Assembly (NCBI RefSeq): GCF_963855985.1
Contig: NC_087110.1
Location: 12,267,001-12,331,000, forward strand
DNA from: Ostrinia nubilalis
Taxonomy: Eukaryota; Arthropoda; Insecta; Lepidoptera; Crambidae
Length of the DNA stretch: 64,000 nucleotides
Reading direction: 5' to 3'
This document shows, piece by piece, positions 12,173 to 21,530 of the stretch; position 1 is the first letter of the stretch, and every line of letters begins with the position of its first letter. The translations under genes and the position numbers were made by a program. Below the pieces are notes generated by a model. That model had not been told where the DNA came from. It ran no database searches and worked only from the letters and a program-made list of their open reading frames with translations.

Positions 12173-13277
12173 CAGTGTGAGTCACGTTAAAGTGTACATA
12201 TGAAAATAGATGAAACTAGACCTATTTTTATCGACAAAAAAGAGGTCAAAATTTTTTTGAGATTTTTTTTAAATTTTTTATTGTTTTTTTTTTCTTCCAA
12301 TTACTTATTGTAAAGAAAACGTAATAACTTTTAAACTAAGCGGTATATCCTGATAAAATAAAAACAGTAATAATGCTCAATAACAGGCAATACTAAAAAA
12401 ATACATAAAATACACAAAAAAGGCCAGCAAATAATAAAAAATGATACTTTTTGAAAAAAATCTGCTTAAAAATTCGTGTTTTTTTGGTTATTTGATAAAT
12501 TTCTCCAAAAAATGCCCATATAACCAGTGGTTTTTATTACTTTGTATTATTCTCTATCGTATTACCTTCGTAAAACCAAAAATCGCATGTCTCTATCCCT
12601 ATCACAACGTTTGCAATGATCGTTTAAACTAAGCCTCTCCGGGCGCGCCATTCAACGCTTCGTTAACAACAAAACTGAAAATGGCTCTAGATTTGTAATT
12701 TTGATAAAGACAAGTTAGATTTCAAATAAAAACAAAAGATTTCGAAGTAAAATAAGCATTTTAGTTAAAATTAAAATTGTCTCTACCTGTAGCGGAGAAT
12801 AATGTTGTGGCAGGCCTTTGTTCAAACGATCATAGCAAATGTTGTGATAGGGATAGAGACATGCGATTTTTGGTTTTACAAAGATAATACGATAGAGAAC
12901 AATACAAAGTAATAAAAACCACCGGTTATAGGGGCATTTTTTGGAGAAATTTATCAAATAACCAAAAAAACACGAATTTTTAAGCAGTTTTTTTTCAAAA
13001 AGTATCATTTTTTATTATTAAGTTGGCCTTTTTTGTCTATTTTATGTATTTTTTTAGTATCGCCTGTTATTTAGAATTATTACTGTTTTTATTTTATCAG
13101 GATATACCGCTTAGTTTAAAAGTTATTACGTTTTCTTTACAATAAGTAATTGGAAGAAAAAAAATTCTATAAAAAATTAAAAAAAAATCTCAAAAATTTT
13201 TTGACCTCTTTTTTGTCGATAAAAACAGGTCTAGTTTCATCTATTTTCATATGTACACTTTAACGTGACTCACACTG
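12173..13277. mobile_element. Large foldback MITE, Tc1/mariner-like, copy 1
   Basis: Termini CAGTGTGAGTCACG and CGTGACTCACACTG between TA dinucleotides (12171-12172, 13278-13279). The arms are about 460 bases each (12173-12634 and 12816-13277), highly complementary, around a ~180-base core. The open frames in the arms (e.g. 12441-12632 and 13008-12715) are the same arm read twice and have no transposase features. Confidence 0.92.
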
Positions 13278-13279
13278 TA

Positions 13280-14892
13280 TAAGAATTAATCTGCAAAGAT
13301 TCCAAACTTTGACCTTTCTTGGCCTAAAAGTATTTACTAAGGATCTTCAAAATTTTCAGTTTCTCAGAATGAAATTCAGTTTTGTACACCGCATAGGTGG
13401 CGTGCAGTTTCCCCCCACTTAACACAAATAAAAATAATTGTGGCAATGATGCGAAACTAGAAAAATCATTATAATCATCAATACCTACACAATGATGTAT
13501 CCTATCTAAACCTATCTTATCTAGATAATAGCATGGTAGATACCGAATCTTGAAGAGTCCATTCAATATTAGTATGGACTCGACATTACCAAATTCACCA
13601 TTTTATCATTTTTACATTTGGAGAACATGGCATCGTTAATTTTGCTAAATTCGCTATCGTTATATACCCTAAATTAGATAGGTATCCCGATGCATACGCA
13701 ATTAAAATTTTTAAGACAACAAGGTCAAGCCTTTTTCTGCGGTTTCCTTCCTTTTTTTGTATTACACATACATTGCGAAAAATCACATGTGATCAAGCGA
13801 CGGGTATACTAGCAGTACCCTTATAACGAAGTCTAGCTTTGTTTCTTTAATTGAATAAAAATAATAACGCTACACGTGTCTAAATGTCTCATATAAAACG
13901 AAGATTACATCTTCATCTATCTAAGGATATTATATCTTCATCATTGTCTGATGATCAAGCAGTACAATAATTGTTCAAGGAAACTGTTTTACATTTGCCA
14001 TAACTACCATTCATTAAGGTATTAGATTCCACTATTTTAATAAAAAATTGTGAATTTCAATAGCTGTAATAAGCTTGTCTTTTAATTTGGCTGTCATATT
14101 GGAAACATAATCAGATATTATGGTTTCCGAAAAATTTAAAATATTGAGAAATTAGCCATTTTACTGTCATTAGTTAGTGTAATTATTACACACATTGTTC
14201 AAACCTTCCTTATAAGCATTCAAATATTATGCATACAAATATTCAATCTAATCACGACATCGCGCGCAAGTTCACAACAATCAATCTTGGTATTGTCTTG
14301 ACAATTTATGACTGTCATGTACAAGCATTTTGTGCAAAGTGTTGCTCACGAAATTTTTACCGCTCTAACACCGAGCACTTAGTTTAGTCACAAGTTTAGT
14401 TCAATTATCATTGCAGGCTTGTGACATTGACACCTTGATATTTAACACTCACAGCACGAGGCATGCTGCCTCGTCTAGAGCATATACATTAGGAATTAAT
14501 CTTGATTATCAGAATTACCCCCGGTTGGAGCGTTATTTCAAATAGGTACTTTGGCCAAATTCTTTAACAGAATGCCTATTGCGTCCAGAAATAACAATCA
14601 ACATTTAATTGCCAGAAGAACCTAATACTGACAATTGATTTGGGAAACAATAAATAACTTTCCCACTTACATTATGGCTAATATAACAGCTAATTATACT
14701 TGCCTTTAATTACTTACCCTTAATTATCAATTATACGAAAGTACTCACTCGGGTAACTATGACAGTTATGTCACACTTAATAGTAATTATAAAACAAGCA
14801 TTGTATTCTTACCAATGATTTATTATTTTTGCAAAGTAATAAACAGCTTTGTTTTTATTATCATTTCACATCAGTTCTCTCAAAATCTACAT
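13280..14892. other. Intron sequence, nothing recognised
   Basis: AT-rich between two transposons; no conserved coding, RNA or repeat signal found. Confidence 0.6.
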
Positions 14893-14931
14893 AGTTCTTA
14901 TTTCTAATCTCGAGGACAAAGCACGAGCATA

Positions 14932-15157
14932 ATTAATGATTAAACGAACTTAAAAAGTGAAGTTCTATCATAATTATGCGAGGGCTTTGTCCGAAGAGAT
15001 TAGAAACCCTCCCACCCGTCTTTAACAATCATATAATATGTATATTATTAAAAACACAAACCCCCATATTAGTGAAATGATAAAAAATACAAATTACTAC
15101 TCCAAACTAACTGACGACGGATACCAATGTCAAAGAAGATGTAAAGTGAGATACCCA

Positions 15158-15197
<40 letters not shown>

Positions 15198-15329
15198 TCC
15201 TCAACTAACAGTGCGTAAACTGGCATCACCGTACGTGATACTACATAGTTCTTATTTCTAATCTCTTCGGACAAAGCCCTCGCATAATTATGATAGAACT
15301 TCACTTTTTAAGTTCGTTTAATCATTAAT
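14932..15329 (-). mobile_element. Inverted-arm element with poly(A) core, copy R
   Basis: 75-base arms (14932-15006 and 15255-15329: ATTAATGATTAAACGAACTT, ... GCGAGGGCTTTGTCCGAAGA) enclose the complement of 8870-9063 with 35 A (15159-15193). A partial extra copy (GTTCTTATTTCTAATCTCGA) abuts it at 14893-14931. Confidence 0.8.
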
Positions 15330-16578
15330 TTCCATTGATTGATTTCCAAATTATCCATTGATGACTATAAACGAACTGACAGAAGAACAAATTAATGTTT
15401 ATTCTGTGCTGGCAGTAGGCGCTAATAGAAGTGCTAAGTAGACGTAGTTAGTTGTAAACTTCTAATTCTATGTATTAATAACGTATCATCGGTTGATTTT
15501 TCTAACTTCTAATTACTCCAGTTAAATAAACGTCAAGAAGTAACGTGTCATCGATTAATTCTTCTATCTTCTCTACCTCAGATCTTACTTACTGCACCGT
15601 TAAAAACCTCTACCAATAGGCATTATAAGGTGCATATAACCTAACCAGTTAAATGCAATAACGAATGCTAGCGCGCGGGGCTCTCAATCCGTCCGCAGTG
15701 GCGCTGATCGAATTAAATTTTCACAGCCACTGCAGCAGTTATTGCATACATTGTTTATTGTTTTCATTGTGCATCTTTTGTGTAGGTGTTTAGGTGTATT
15801 GTAGAAGGATAATTGAATTGTATTTGTTTGTATTTTGGAAAACTAGTTAAGGCTATCATTCACACCTTCATCAATGGTGTCCCATGTCCTAACGTGTCGT
15901 CATTGTTCGCGCACGTTTACTAACAAGATTGGCTTCTGTAGCCATATTAGGGCACATGACAGGGCAGCAGCAGGGACTCTTATTTCGGACTAAAAGGAAT
16001 TTCTGGTAGTTACCGTAGCCAAAAGCGGCTTGGGAGTATACATATAACCTAATAATAAATCAAATAAATAAACTAATTAATCATTGTTTTGATATACTTA
16101 CATACACGGCACGCCTACCCTAGGAGGTTTCCAGTCATCTCCACTTTCAACCATTATAAAGAGTAGTAATAATCATAAGTACATCACAATCAATAAATAA
16201 GTGGTCAACCAACTTGAAAACTTTATCAGTTACCCAACTATTAATGAAGAAAATAATGCAACTAAAATTGTGATCTGGGTAGGGTAGAATTCTAATGAAA
16301 ATTAATAAATGCACAAATCTTGCCATGTGCTAACAATTACAATTAATTTTAAAAGTGACCCGGAAAACGCACGCATGTACAAACAAATTAAAATCAAAGC
16401 TATTTTAATCCCACTAAAAGCGTGTTTTAAACAAGCTATTTTCGGTAAAACGTCGACAACACCTCGTTATTTACATCATACCCGCAGTTTGCGTGAGTCC
16501 AATTGTTCACTTAACCACTTGAACAATCGGCATGATGCCCTATTACTGAGCTAGTTAGAAGTTGTCGCTGAAATAGGA

Positions 16579-16694
16579 GGGCTACTCCGAAATGCTGTTT
16601 AGTAGTTTTGAGTCTATCTGTCACCGGCATCTCTCTTTGCGTGAGAGGGATAGCAACATTCGAAACTTTGGACAAAGTTTTTCGGAGTACCCCC
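16579..16694. mobile_element. Possible small MITE
   Basis: GGGCTACTCCGAAA near 16580 faces TTTCGGAGTACCCCC near 16690. The core has TCACCGGCATCTCTCTTTGC. Termini imperfect. Confidence 0.45.
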
Positions 16695-16859
16695 GCAGAA
16701 ACGAGCGGTTTTGTATCGTTGCGTGGCGGTAATTGCTAATAGGTGGCGCCTAACTCGCGAAAGTTACCTTTTAATTTTTATTTATTTTCAATATTAATAA
16801 AAATATTGTTTATCTCCCAAGCATTATTTTGTACCGTGTACCGCGTAGCCTAGCATAGT

Positions 16860-16952
16860 TATCATCATTTCAGCCATAGGACGTCCACTGCTGAACATAG
16901 GCCTTCCCCAATGATTTCCAGAATGGCCAGTTGGTGGCGGCCTGCATCCACG
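16860..16952 (-). mobile_element. RTE 3' stub
   Basis: ATCATCATTTCAGCCATAGG, ACGTCCACTGCTGAACATAG; ends GGCGGCCTGCATCCA. Confidence 0.85.
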
Positions 16953-17158
16953 GTAAAAAAAAAATGCATTTCCTTTGTTAGCTGCAGAAATGGAAGACGA
17001 CTTTAAAAAAACTTTTATCTAGATCACATTTATAAAGCCAGGTAACAGTATAGCAAAAACAAGATGGCTAACACCGTTAGTCACCGTGCAGTCCATGGCC
17101 TAGCACCGGTGTCACCATATCTGTCGCCAACATCCTCATTTAAGCCTGCTGTCCACAG

Positions 17159-17297
17159 CTACGTCCAGGCAGCGATGACAGTGACCGTGTCCCCCGAGCG
17201 GGGCCCGCTCGCGGCGCAGCGCTGGGGCCCCCCGCGCCGGGTGGCTATAAAGAGGAGCCCCGGGGCCCCGTTGGGCGTCAGCATCGTTGGAGGCAAG
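17159..17297 (+). CDS. inaD: inaD exon: start of PDZ1 (beta-A, carboxylate-binding loop)
   Basis: This exon encodes the front of a PDZ domain: PRRVAIKRSP, then the ligand-binding loop PLGVSIVGG, ending with AAG|GTAATG in phase 0. The acceptor after CCTGCTGTCCACAG (17145-17158) gives a 1-base start that completes the AG left by the exon ending at 1046. The frame is also open upstream to ATG 17064 (AAG ATG G, good context), and an in-frame ATG lies at 17175. Either could be the real N-terminus if this is a first exon; Drosophila INAD has only a short leader before PDZ1. INAD is the photoreceptor scaffold that gathers phospholipase C-beta, TRP and eye-PKC in the rhabdomere, and PDZ1 binds the phospholipase in flies. 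Where Drosophila PDZ1 has a Cys after the loop Gly-Ile, this protein has Ser (GVS). The GC content is much higher than the flanking intron. Confidence 0.82.
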
Positions 17298-17582
17298 GTA
17301 ATGAACGACGTAAGAAGAATAGGCAGTGGCTTTAAAAAAATTAACAACAAAATTAATGCCGTTTTTGTTAGTAGGGATCGTCCATTAATATTAGGCTCGC
17401 AGGGGAGAGATTATCTGAGGAAAACATAATATCACTAGGGGAAAGGGATACAGGTTTTAGGACTAACTAAAATACCTAATACAGGATGAATATAATCTTT
17501 ATCACGAATAACAAAAGGGTTAAAGGGTAAAGGATTAATGGACGAGTCCTTATTTTTAAAAAGTTTTTGTTATCTAACGCCC

Positions 17583-17821
17583 GGTTCACACATGTCTCCG
17601 TTTTACTGTTCCGTTTTATCGTGTACGTTTTTTGTATGTATTACTGTATACAGAATACTGTGTCATGTACTTTTTAAAGCCTATTTGCAAAAATAAATGA
17701 ATTTTATGAATTTTAATTTTTAATTTTTTAATTTTTTATGTGTGAAGTCGCTCATACAACTACATACGCCATCGACGAAAAAAAAACGTACACGATAAAA
17801 CGGAACAGGAAAACGGAGACA
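17583..17821. mobile_element. Inverted-repeat MITE
   Basis: Left arm GTCTCCGTTTTACTGTTCCG and so on to TCGTGTACGTTTTT (17596-17637); right arm is its complement (17779-17819, GTACACGATAAAACGGAACA...GGAGACAT). The right end is cut exactly where the LINE (ATTT)n tail begins, so the LINE probably inserted in it. Confidence 0.8.
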
Positions 17822-19590
17822 TTTATTTATTTATTTATTTAAACTTTTATGCCAAAATAAATTTGAACATAAGGCGAACTTAATGCACTAAAGCATTCTC
17901 GACCAGTTTACCTTTGGGTTGAGCAGAAAAGAAATTTGTTTGGCGGTACTTCTAGTGCAGGAAAGAAAAACAAAAACAAATATGCTACATACATAAATAA
18001 TATATAAAATATATAATAAATAAATACATACATAAAATAGATGATTGAGTTAAACTGAAATTACAATTCATGAAGATGAGATCATTTTGAGGAAGTGATT
18101 ATGGACAGATTTTTTAAAAGAAAACTTACTCGACGCTTGCCTGGTCTCTTCAGGCAGAGAGTTCCAGAGCCTAATGGCCTGGAGACGGAAGGAGTCGGAG
18201 AGAAAACCAGTTCGGTGAAGAGGGGTGGAAAGAACGGATTTGTTGGAGGAACGGAGCTGACGTGAGTGCGTAGAGCTGAGAAGATTAAACTGAGACTTAA
18301 GATATGAAGGAGAGTTGGGATCATTTAGAATTGAAAAAAGGGTACAGAGAATTTTGACTTTGCGTCGAAGTGGGAGAGGCAACCATTGAAGCTGGGAACG
18401 GTAAGCGGAGATATGGTCATATTTACGGAGACAGAAAATAAAGCGAATGGCATTGTTGACAAGGCGATCTAACTTTGTAAGTAGATCTTGATTCAGGTCG
18501 GGGTAACAGACGTCGGCATAGTCGATTATCGGGAGGACAAGAGCTTGAATGAGGGAAATTTTCGTTTTTGTTGGGAGGAAGTTTTTGAGCCTCCAGAGGG
18601 AGCGCATTGTGGCTGTAACCTTCCGACTGACCTCTGCAACCTGTACATTCCAGCTGAGCGTGGTGTCCAAGTGCAAGCCAAGGTTTTTGACGCTTGCACA
18701 GTAAGGAATGTCAACTCCATTAAAGTTAACCGGTGGCACACCGTTGAGGTGACATATTTGACGCTGAGTTCCAATAATTATGGCTTGGCACTTGTTAGGG
18801 TTGACGGCTACACCAAATCGACCAGACCACTCAGCAATGTAATCAAGATCAGCATTAATATACTCCACAGCCCTGTTGATGTCCTTGAAGTGGCATTGAC
18901 GGTAAAGTTGCAGATCGTCTGCATATAGATGGCAAGAGGAGCCAATACCGGAGGTGATAGAGTTTATAAAGAGAGAAAACAGTAAAGGAGAGAGTATGCC
19001 ACCCTGCGGAACGCCAGTAAGCAAGTCACGCCAGTGGGAAATAGAGTTATCGATACGGACCGCTTGCTGGCGGCCACGAAGGTAGGAAGCAAACCAGTTA
19101 ATTGCAGTAGGTGTAAGATTGAGTTGGGTTAAAACAGCCAGAAGAACGTCATGGTCCACAGTATTAAAGGCGTTGGAAAAGTCAATCAATACTAGCAGTG
19201 TCACTTCACCGTGTTCCATGCCTATTCTGATATCCTCAGTCACTTTAAGTAGTGCAGTGCTGGTACTGTGGCCAGGGCGGAAGCCGGATTGAAACTGACT
19301 AAGGACATTGTTGTCGAAGATGAACTTAGAGAATTGGGAGTGTACAACAGCTTCCAAAGTTTTGGAAAGGAAGGGTAAGATAGAGATAGGTCTGAAGTTG
19401 TTGAGCAAGGTGGGATTCGATATTTTAGGAAGAGGGATGACGAAAGCTCTACCCCATAAAGTAGGGAAAGTGCCAGAGCTTAAAGAGAAGTTAATAATGT
19501 GGGTTATTAAAGGGAGAGTGCAGTCGAGCAGAATCGATATCATGTGTGAACCGGGCGTCATGTCTCTTGTTGTTAAGGATATAATAATAA
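17820..19590 (-). mobile_element. 5'-truncated LINE (CR1/Jockey-like) in the inaD PDZ1 intron
   Basis: The 3' end is at the left with an (ATTT)n tail (17820-17840). The 3' UTR contains GCACTAAAGCATTCTC, also found at 6.75 kb. The coding part continues to about 19590, where it stops at the (TAA)-rich junction next to the inaD acceptor at 19602. It is antisense to the host gene and inserted beside a MITE. Confidence 0.85.
18068..19561 (-). CDS. LINE reverse transcriptase, truncated N-terminus
   Basis: A 497-codon open frame covering most of the RT domain and the C-terminal region. Motifs: FRPISILPFLSK (about 56), GFRPGHSTSTALL (about 93), LIDFSNAFNTVDH (catalytic Asp), GVPQGGILSPLLF (about 183), YADDLQLY (about 213), then NPNKCQ and the tail FRLQAIRLWNSLPEE near the end. 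The endonuclease and the front of RT are missing (5' truncation), although the frame reads on for a few codons before the shown ATG. The YADDLQLY and HSTSTALL pattern fits CR1/Jockey-group LINEs. The lack of stops suggests it is fairly young, but it cannot be autonomous. Confidence 0.88.
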   Translation of the reverse strand: MTPGSHMISILLDCTLPLITHIINFSLSSGTFPTLWGRAFVIPLPKISNPTLLNNFRPISILPFLSKTLEAVVHSQFSKFIFDNNVLSQFQSGFRPGHSTSTALLKVTEDIRIGMEHGEVTLLVLIDFSNAFNTVDHDVLLAVLTQLNLTPTAINWFASYLRGRQQAVRIDNSISHWRDLLTGVPQGGILSPLLFSLFINSITSGIGSSCHLYADDLQLYRQCHFKDINRAVEYINADLDYIAEWSGRFGVAVNPNKCQAIIIGTQRQICHLNGVPPVNFNGVDIPYCASVKNLGLHLDTTLSWNVQVAEVSRKVTATMRSLWRLKNFLPTKTKISLIQALVLPIIDYADVCYPDLNQDLLTKLDRLVNNAIRFIFCLRKYDHISAYRSQLQWLPLPLRRKVKILCTLFSILNDPNSPSYLKSQFNLLSSTHSRQLRSSNKSVLSTPLHRTGFLSDSFRLQAIRLWNSLPEETRQASSKFSFKKSVHNHFLKMISSS

Positions 19591-19602
19591 TTTTATTTCT
19601 AG

Positions 19603-19716
19603 GTTGACATCATCTCAAATCGAGATGGAGAAGACGGCGAAGAGAAAGCTATCTTCGGGATCTTCATCAAGAATGTAGTTCCTGACAGCCCCGCGGGGAA
19701 CTGTGGGGAATTGCAG
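19603..19716 (+). CDS. inaD: inaD exon: central PDZ1 strands
   Basis: A 38-codon exon, phase 0 at both ends, with acceptor TTTTATTTCTAG and donor CAG|GTATTG. It encodes the acidic beta-B/beta-C loop (NRDGEDGEE) and the PDZ core FGIFIKNVVPDSPAGNCGEL. The GIFIK..VPDSPA..CG.L pattern matches INAD PDZ1 and is also common in MPDZ/PATJ PDZ domains. An antisense LINE ends only about 10-15 bases before the acceptor, so the polypyrimidine tract sits right at a transposon junction. The exon joins 17159-17297 and 20994-21119 without breaking the frame, and together they complete one PDZ fold. The family assignment comes mainly from the linker exons downstream. Confidence 0.85.
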
Positions 19717-19765
19717 GTATTGTATAAAAAAAATAAACTTTCATGTTGCATTTTTTACTAAACTT

Positions 19766-20182
19766 TCACTATAACGGATTTGGCAACAAACGCTATTAAA
19801 AGGTAAAAACTTCATGGCCCAAAAATCCTTTCATACTAGTTTGATATTATGTGAAGTCATTCAAAATAAAAAGTACAAGAATTTCAATCGAGAAGATGGA
19901 TTTAAACTATCGACAGTGGAATCCTGTGATAACGAAGTGCAAATCGCTTTCTTAGCCGTCTCAAAGAAACTCGGACACTGTTAGTGTAGTTTTTCGGACT
20001 GACTGTACCACGGACGAAAATATTGTGCAAATGCGGGTGGGTGAAGGAAATTTTTCGTGCCCGAGTAGACGACGCCGCATCTCTTCAGTCTGCCCGCGAC
20101 CGTAACTCGTGCAACCGAGTCGAAACGTCGGGAACGTTTTTACCTTTTTAGAAGTGTTTGTTGCCAAATCCAGTTATAGTGA
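19766..20182. mobile_element. Inverted-repeat MITE, ~50-bp arms
   Basis: TCACTATAACGGATTTGGCA, then ACAAACGCT...AGGTAAAAAC; mirrored at 20130-20182. The core contains ACTCGTGCAACCGAGTCGAA, ACGTCGGG, a common lepidopteran repeat. Located in the intron before inaD exon 20994. Confidence 0.85.
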
Positions 20183-20352
20183 GAATTTAGGTATTGTATA
20201 ATTATTATACACATCACACAAAAACAGTTCAACCATTTCCCTACAGGCTATTGGAAACCAAAGTGCGCCTCTCAATATTTTTACGCTGTCAAAATGTTTG
20301 CTCCACTTTACATCAAGATATTTTAAAAAGTATGAGACTTGCGGTATTGAAA

Positions 20353-20554
20353 TCTATCTATATAAATAAAAATGAATTGATGTTCGTTAGTCTGATTATA
20401 ACTCGAGAACGGCTGGGCCGATTGAGCTGATTTTGGTTTTAAAATGTTTGTCGTAGTCCAGGGTAGGTCTAAACGGTGAGTAAATACGCGCGCGATATTG
20501 TTTTTCTGTGACAGACAAAATTCCACGCGGGCGAAGCCGCGGGCGGAAAGCTAG
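20353..20554 (+). mobile_element. Helitron-like non-autonomous element
   Basis: Starts TCTATCTATATAAATA between A and T, and ends GCGAAGCCGCGGGCGGAAAG, CTAG followed by T: the TC...CTAG pattern with a GC-rich hairpin before the end. The body includes AACTCGAGAACGGCTGGGCC, widespread in Lepidoptera. Confidence 0.82.
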
Positions 20555-20993
20555 TTTGGAATATAATAATATTCTGCAATCAATGTGCTTTCACAATTAC
20601 ATGCGCATTTTACACTTCATTTGTATTTTTTTGTCGGTAACCGTGATTTAGTATTGTCTTTGCCAAAACAACACTAGATGCCAGTGATGCCACCCGTATT
20701 GAGAAGTAACTTTTGACTTGCCATCAATGAAATAGGTGCCGCGTACTTTTGATTAATTTAAAACAGTATTCAGTTTTCTAGCGAGCAAGATAGTCTAGTG
20801 TGTATTGCTACTATTATGTATTCTGCGATATTAGTGGCTGGGTAAAAACTTAAGAAGTTAGTGTGATCGTTGAGTTGACAGTTTCTTCCATCTCACTTCT
20901 CAGCACCAGGCAGCATGTTACCCCGAAGTTGTGCCAGGGCAAGCTATATTTGAGACTGGTGCAAGTGGTAACTATATTCCTGTTTCTGTGCAG

Positions 20994-21119
20994 ACTGGAG
21001 ACAGGATCTTAGAGGTGGATGGAGTATGTGTCAGGTCAGCGCAGCACGAGAGAGCGGTTCAGCTGATCAAAGCGGCCGGGGATAAGGTCACGCTGACTGT
21101 CCAGAGTCTCATAGCTTGG
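20994..21119 (+). CDS. inaD: inaD exon: PDZ1 C-terminal half
   Basis: A 42-codon phase 0/0 exon after the acceptor TGTTTCTGTGCAG; it ends ATAGCTTGG|GTAAGC. It encodes TGDRILEVDGVCVR (the canonical GDxILxVNG strand of PDZ domains), then helix alpha-B (HERAVQLIKAAG) and the final strand KVTLTVQSL. This finishes PDZ1. The first helix alpha-B residue, which fixes ligand class, is His in the AQHERAV segment (class I-type, S/T at ligand position -2). A minus-strand retroelement tail, with (TTATC)n read on that strand, starts about 9 bases after the exon, inside the extended donor region. An in-frame alternative acceptor upstream was considered (see rejected). Confidence 0.87.
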
Positions 21120-21127
21120 GTAAGCGA

Positions 21128-21345
21128 TTAGATAAGATAAGATAAGAAAAACTTTATTTGACACAAAAAGAAAAAATAAAAAATAGAACAAAGGGACTTA
21201 AAACTATACACGCATATGTTTGTGTCAAAAAGGCGCTTAAAGAATATGTATAAAAAAAATTACTACGCGACTAATCCCAAATCTCGTTCCCACTGTTGTA
21301 ACTCATGTGTAGCCAGGATCTATAGCTTGGTCGCCATTAAAATGT
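21128..21345 (-). mobile_element. LINE/SINE 3' segment with (TTATC)n tail
   Basis: Read on the minus strand: GGATCCTGGCTACAC-like body, an AATAAAG signal and a tail of TTATC repeats ending beside the inaD donor at 21120. The body is shared with 41770-41906 and 43459-43562. A similar tail occurs at 46.24-46.30 kb. Confidence 0.75.
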
Positions 21346-21530
21346 GGAGAAAGTTTTTCCCGGGGGATAGTTAAACTGTCAAACACCTATTTACCTACAC
21401 ACTACCTACAAAAATCTAATTTGTAGGAAGATGTCAGCTCAGATTTCATGGATTATGGTTACTCAAGTTTTTCATTAAAATCCAAATCTTTGATAAAGAA
21501 ATCGATTATTTGTCTCTTTCTCTACAGTAA

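Larger units (their letters stand above)
15330..17030. other. Intron sequence before the first PDZ exon
   Basis: Apart from the possible MITE (16579-16694) and RTE stub (16860-16952) no features. A TATAAAG at about 17031 lies 33 bases before ATG 17064, probably too close to be a useful promoter. Confidence 0.5.

Noticed and set aside
12441..13008. Small conserved protein (MILFEKKLLKNSCFFGYLIN type) seen three times
   Set aside because: All three frames are the same foldback MITE arm (also 39691-39963); conservation comes from the repeat, not coding selection.
17025..17064. TATA-box promoter for inaD at TATAAAG 17031
   Set aside because: It would leave almost no leader before ATG 17064 and single TATAAA words are expected by chance in AT-rich DNA.
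18488..19607. Plus-strand open frames of 146 and 99 codons
   Set aside because: Antisense shadows of the LINE RT frame; no motifs.
20904..20993. Alternative acceptor CACTTCTCAG upstream of inaD exon 20994
   Set aside because: The added peptide would interrupt the PDZ core between GEL and TGDRIL; the acceptor at 20993 gives a perfect PDZ continuation.
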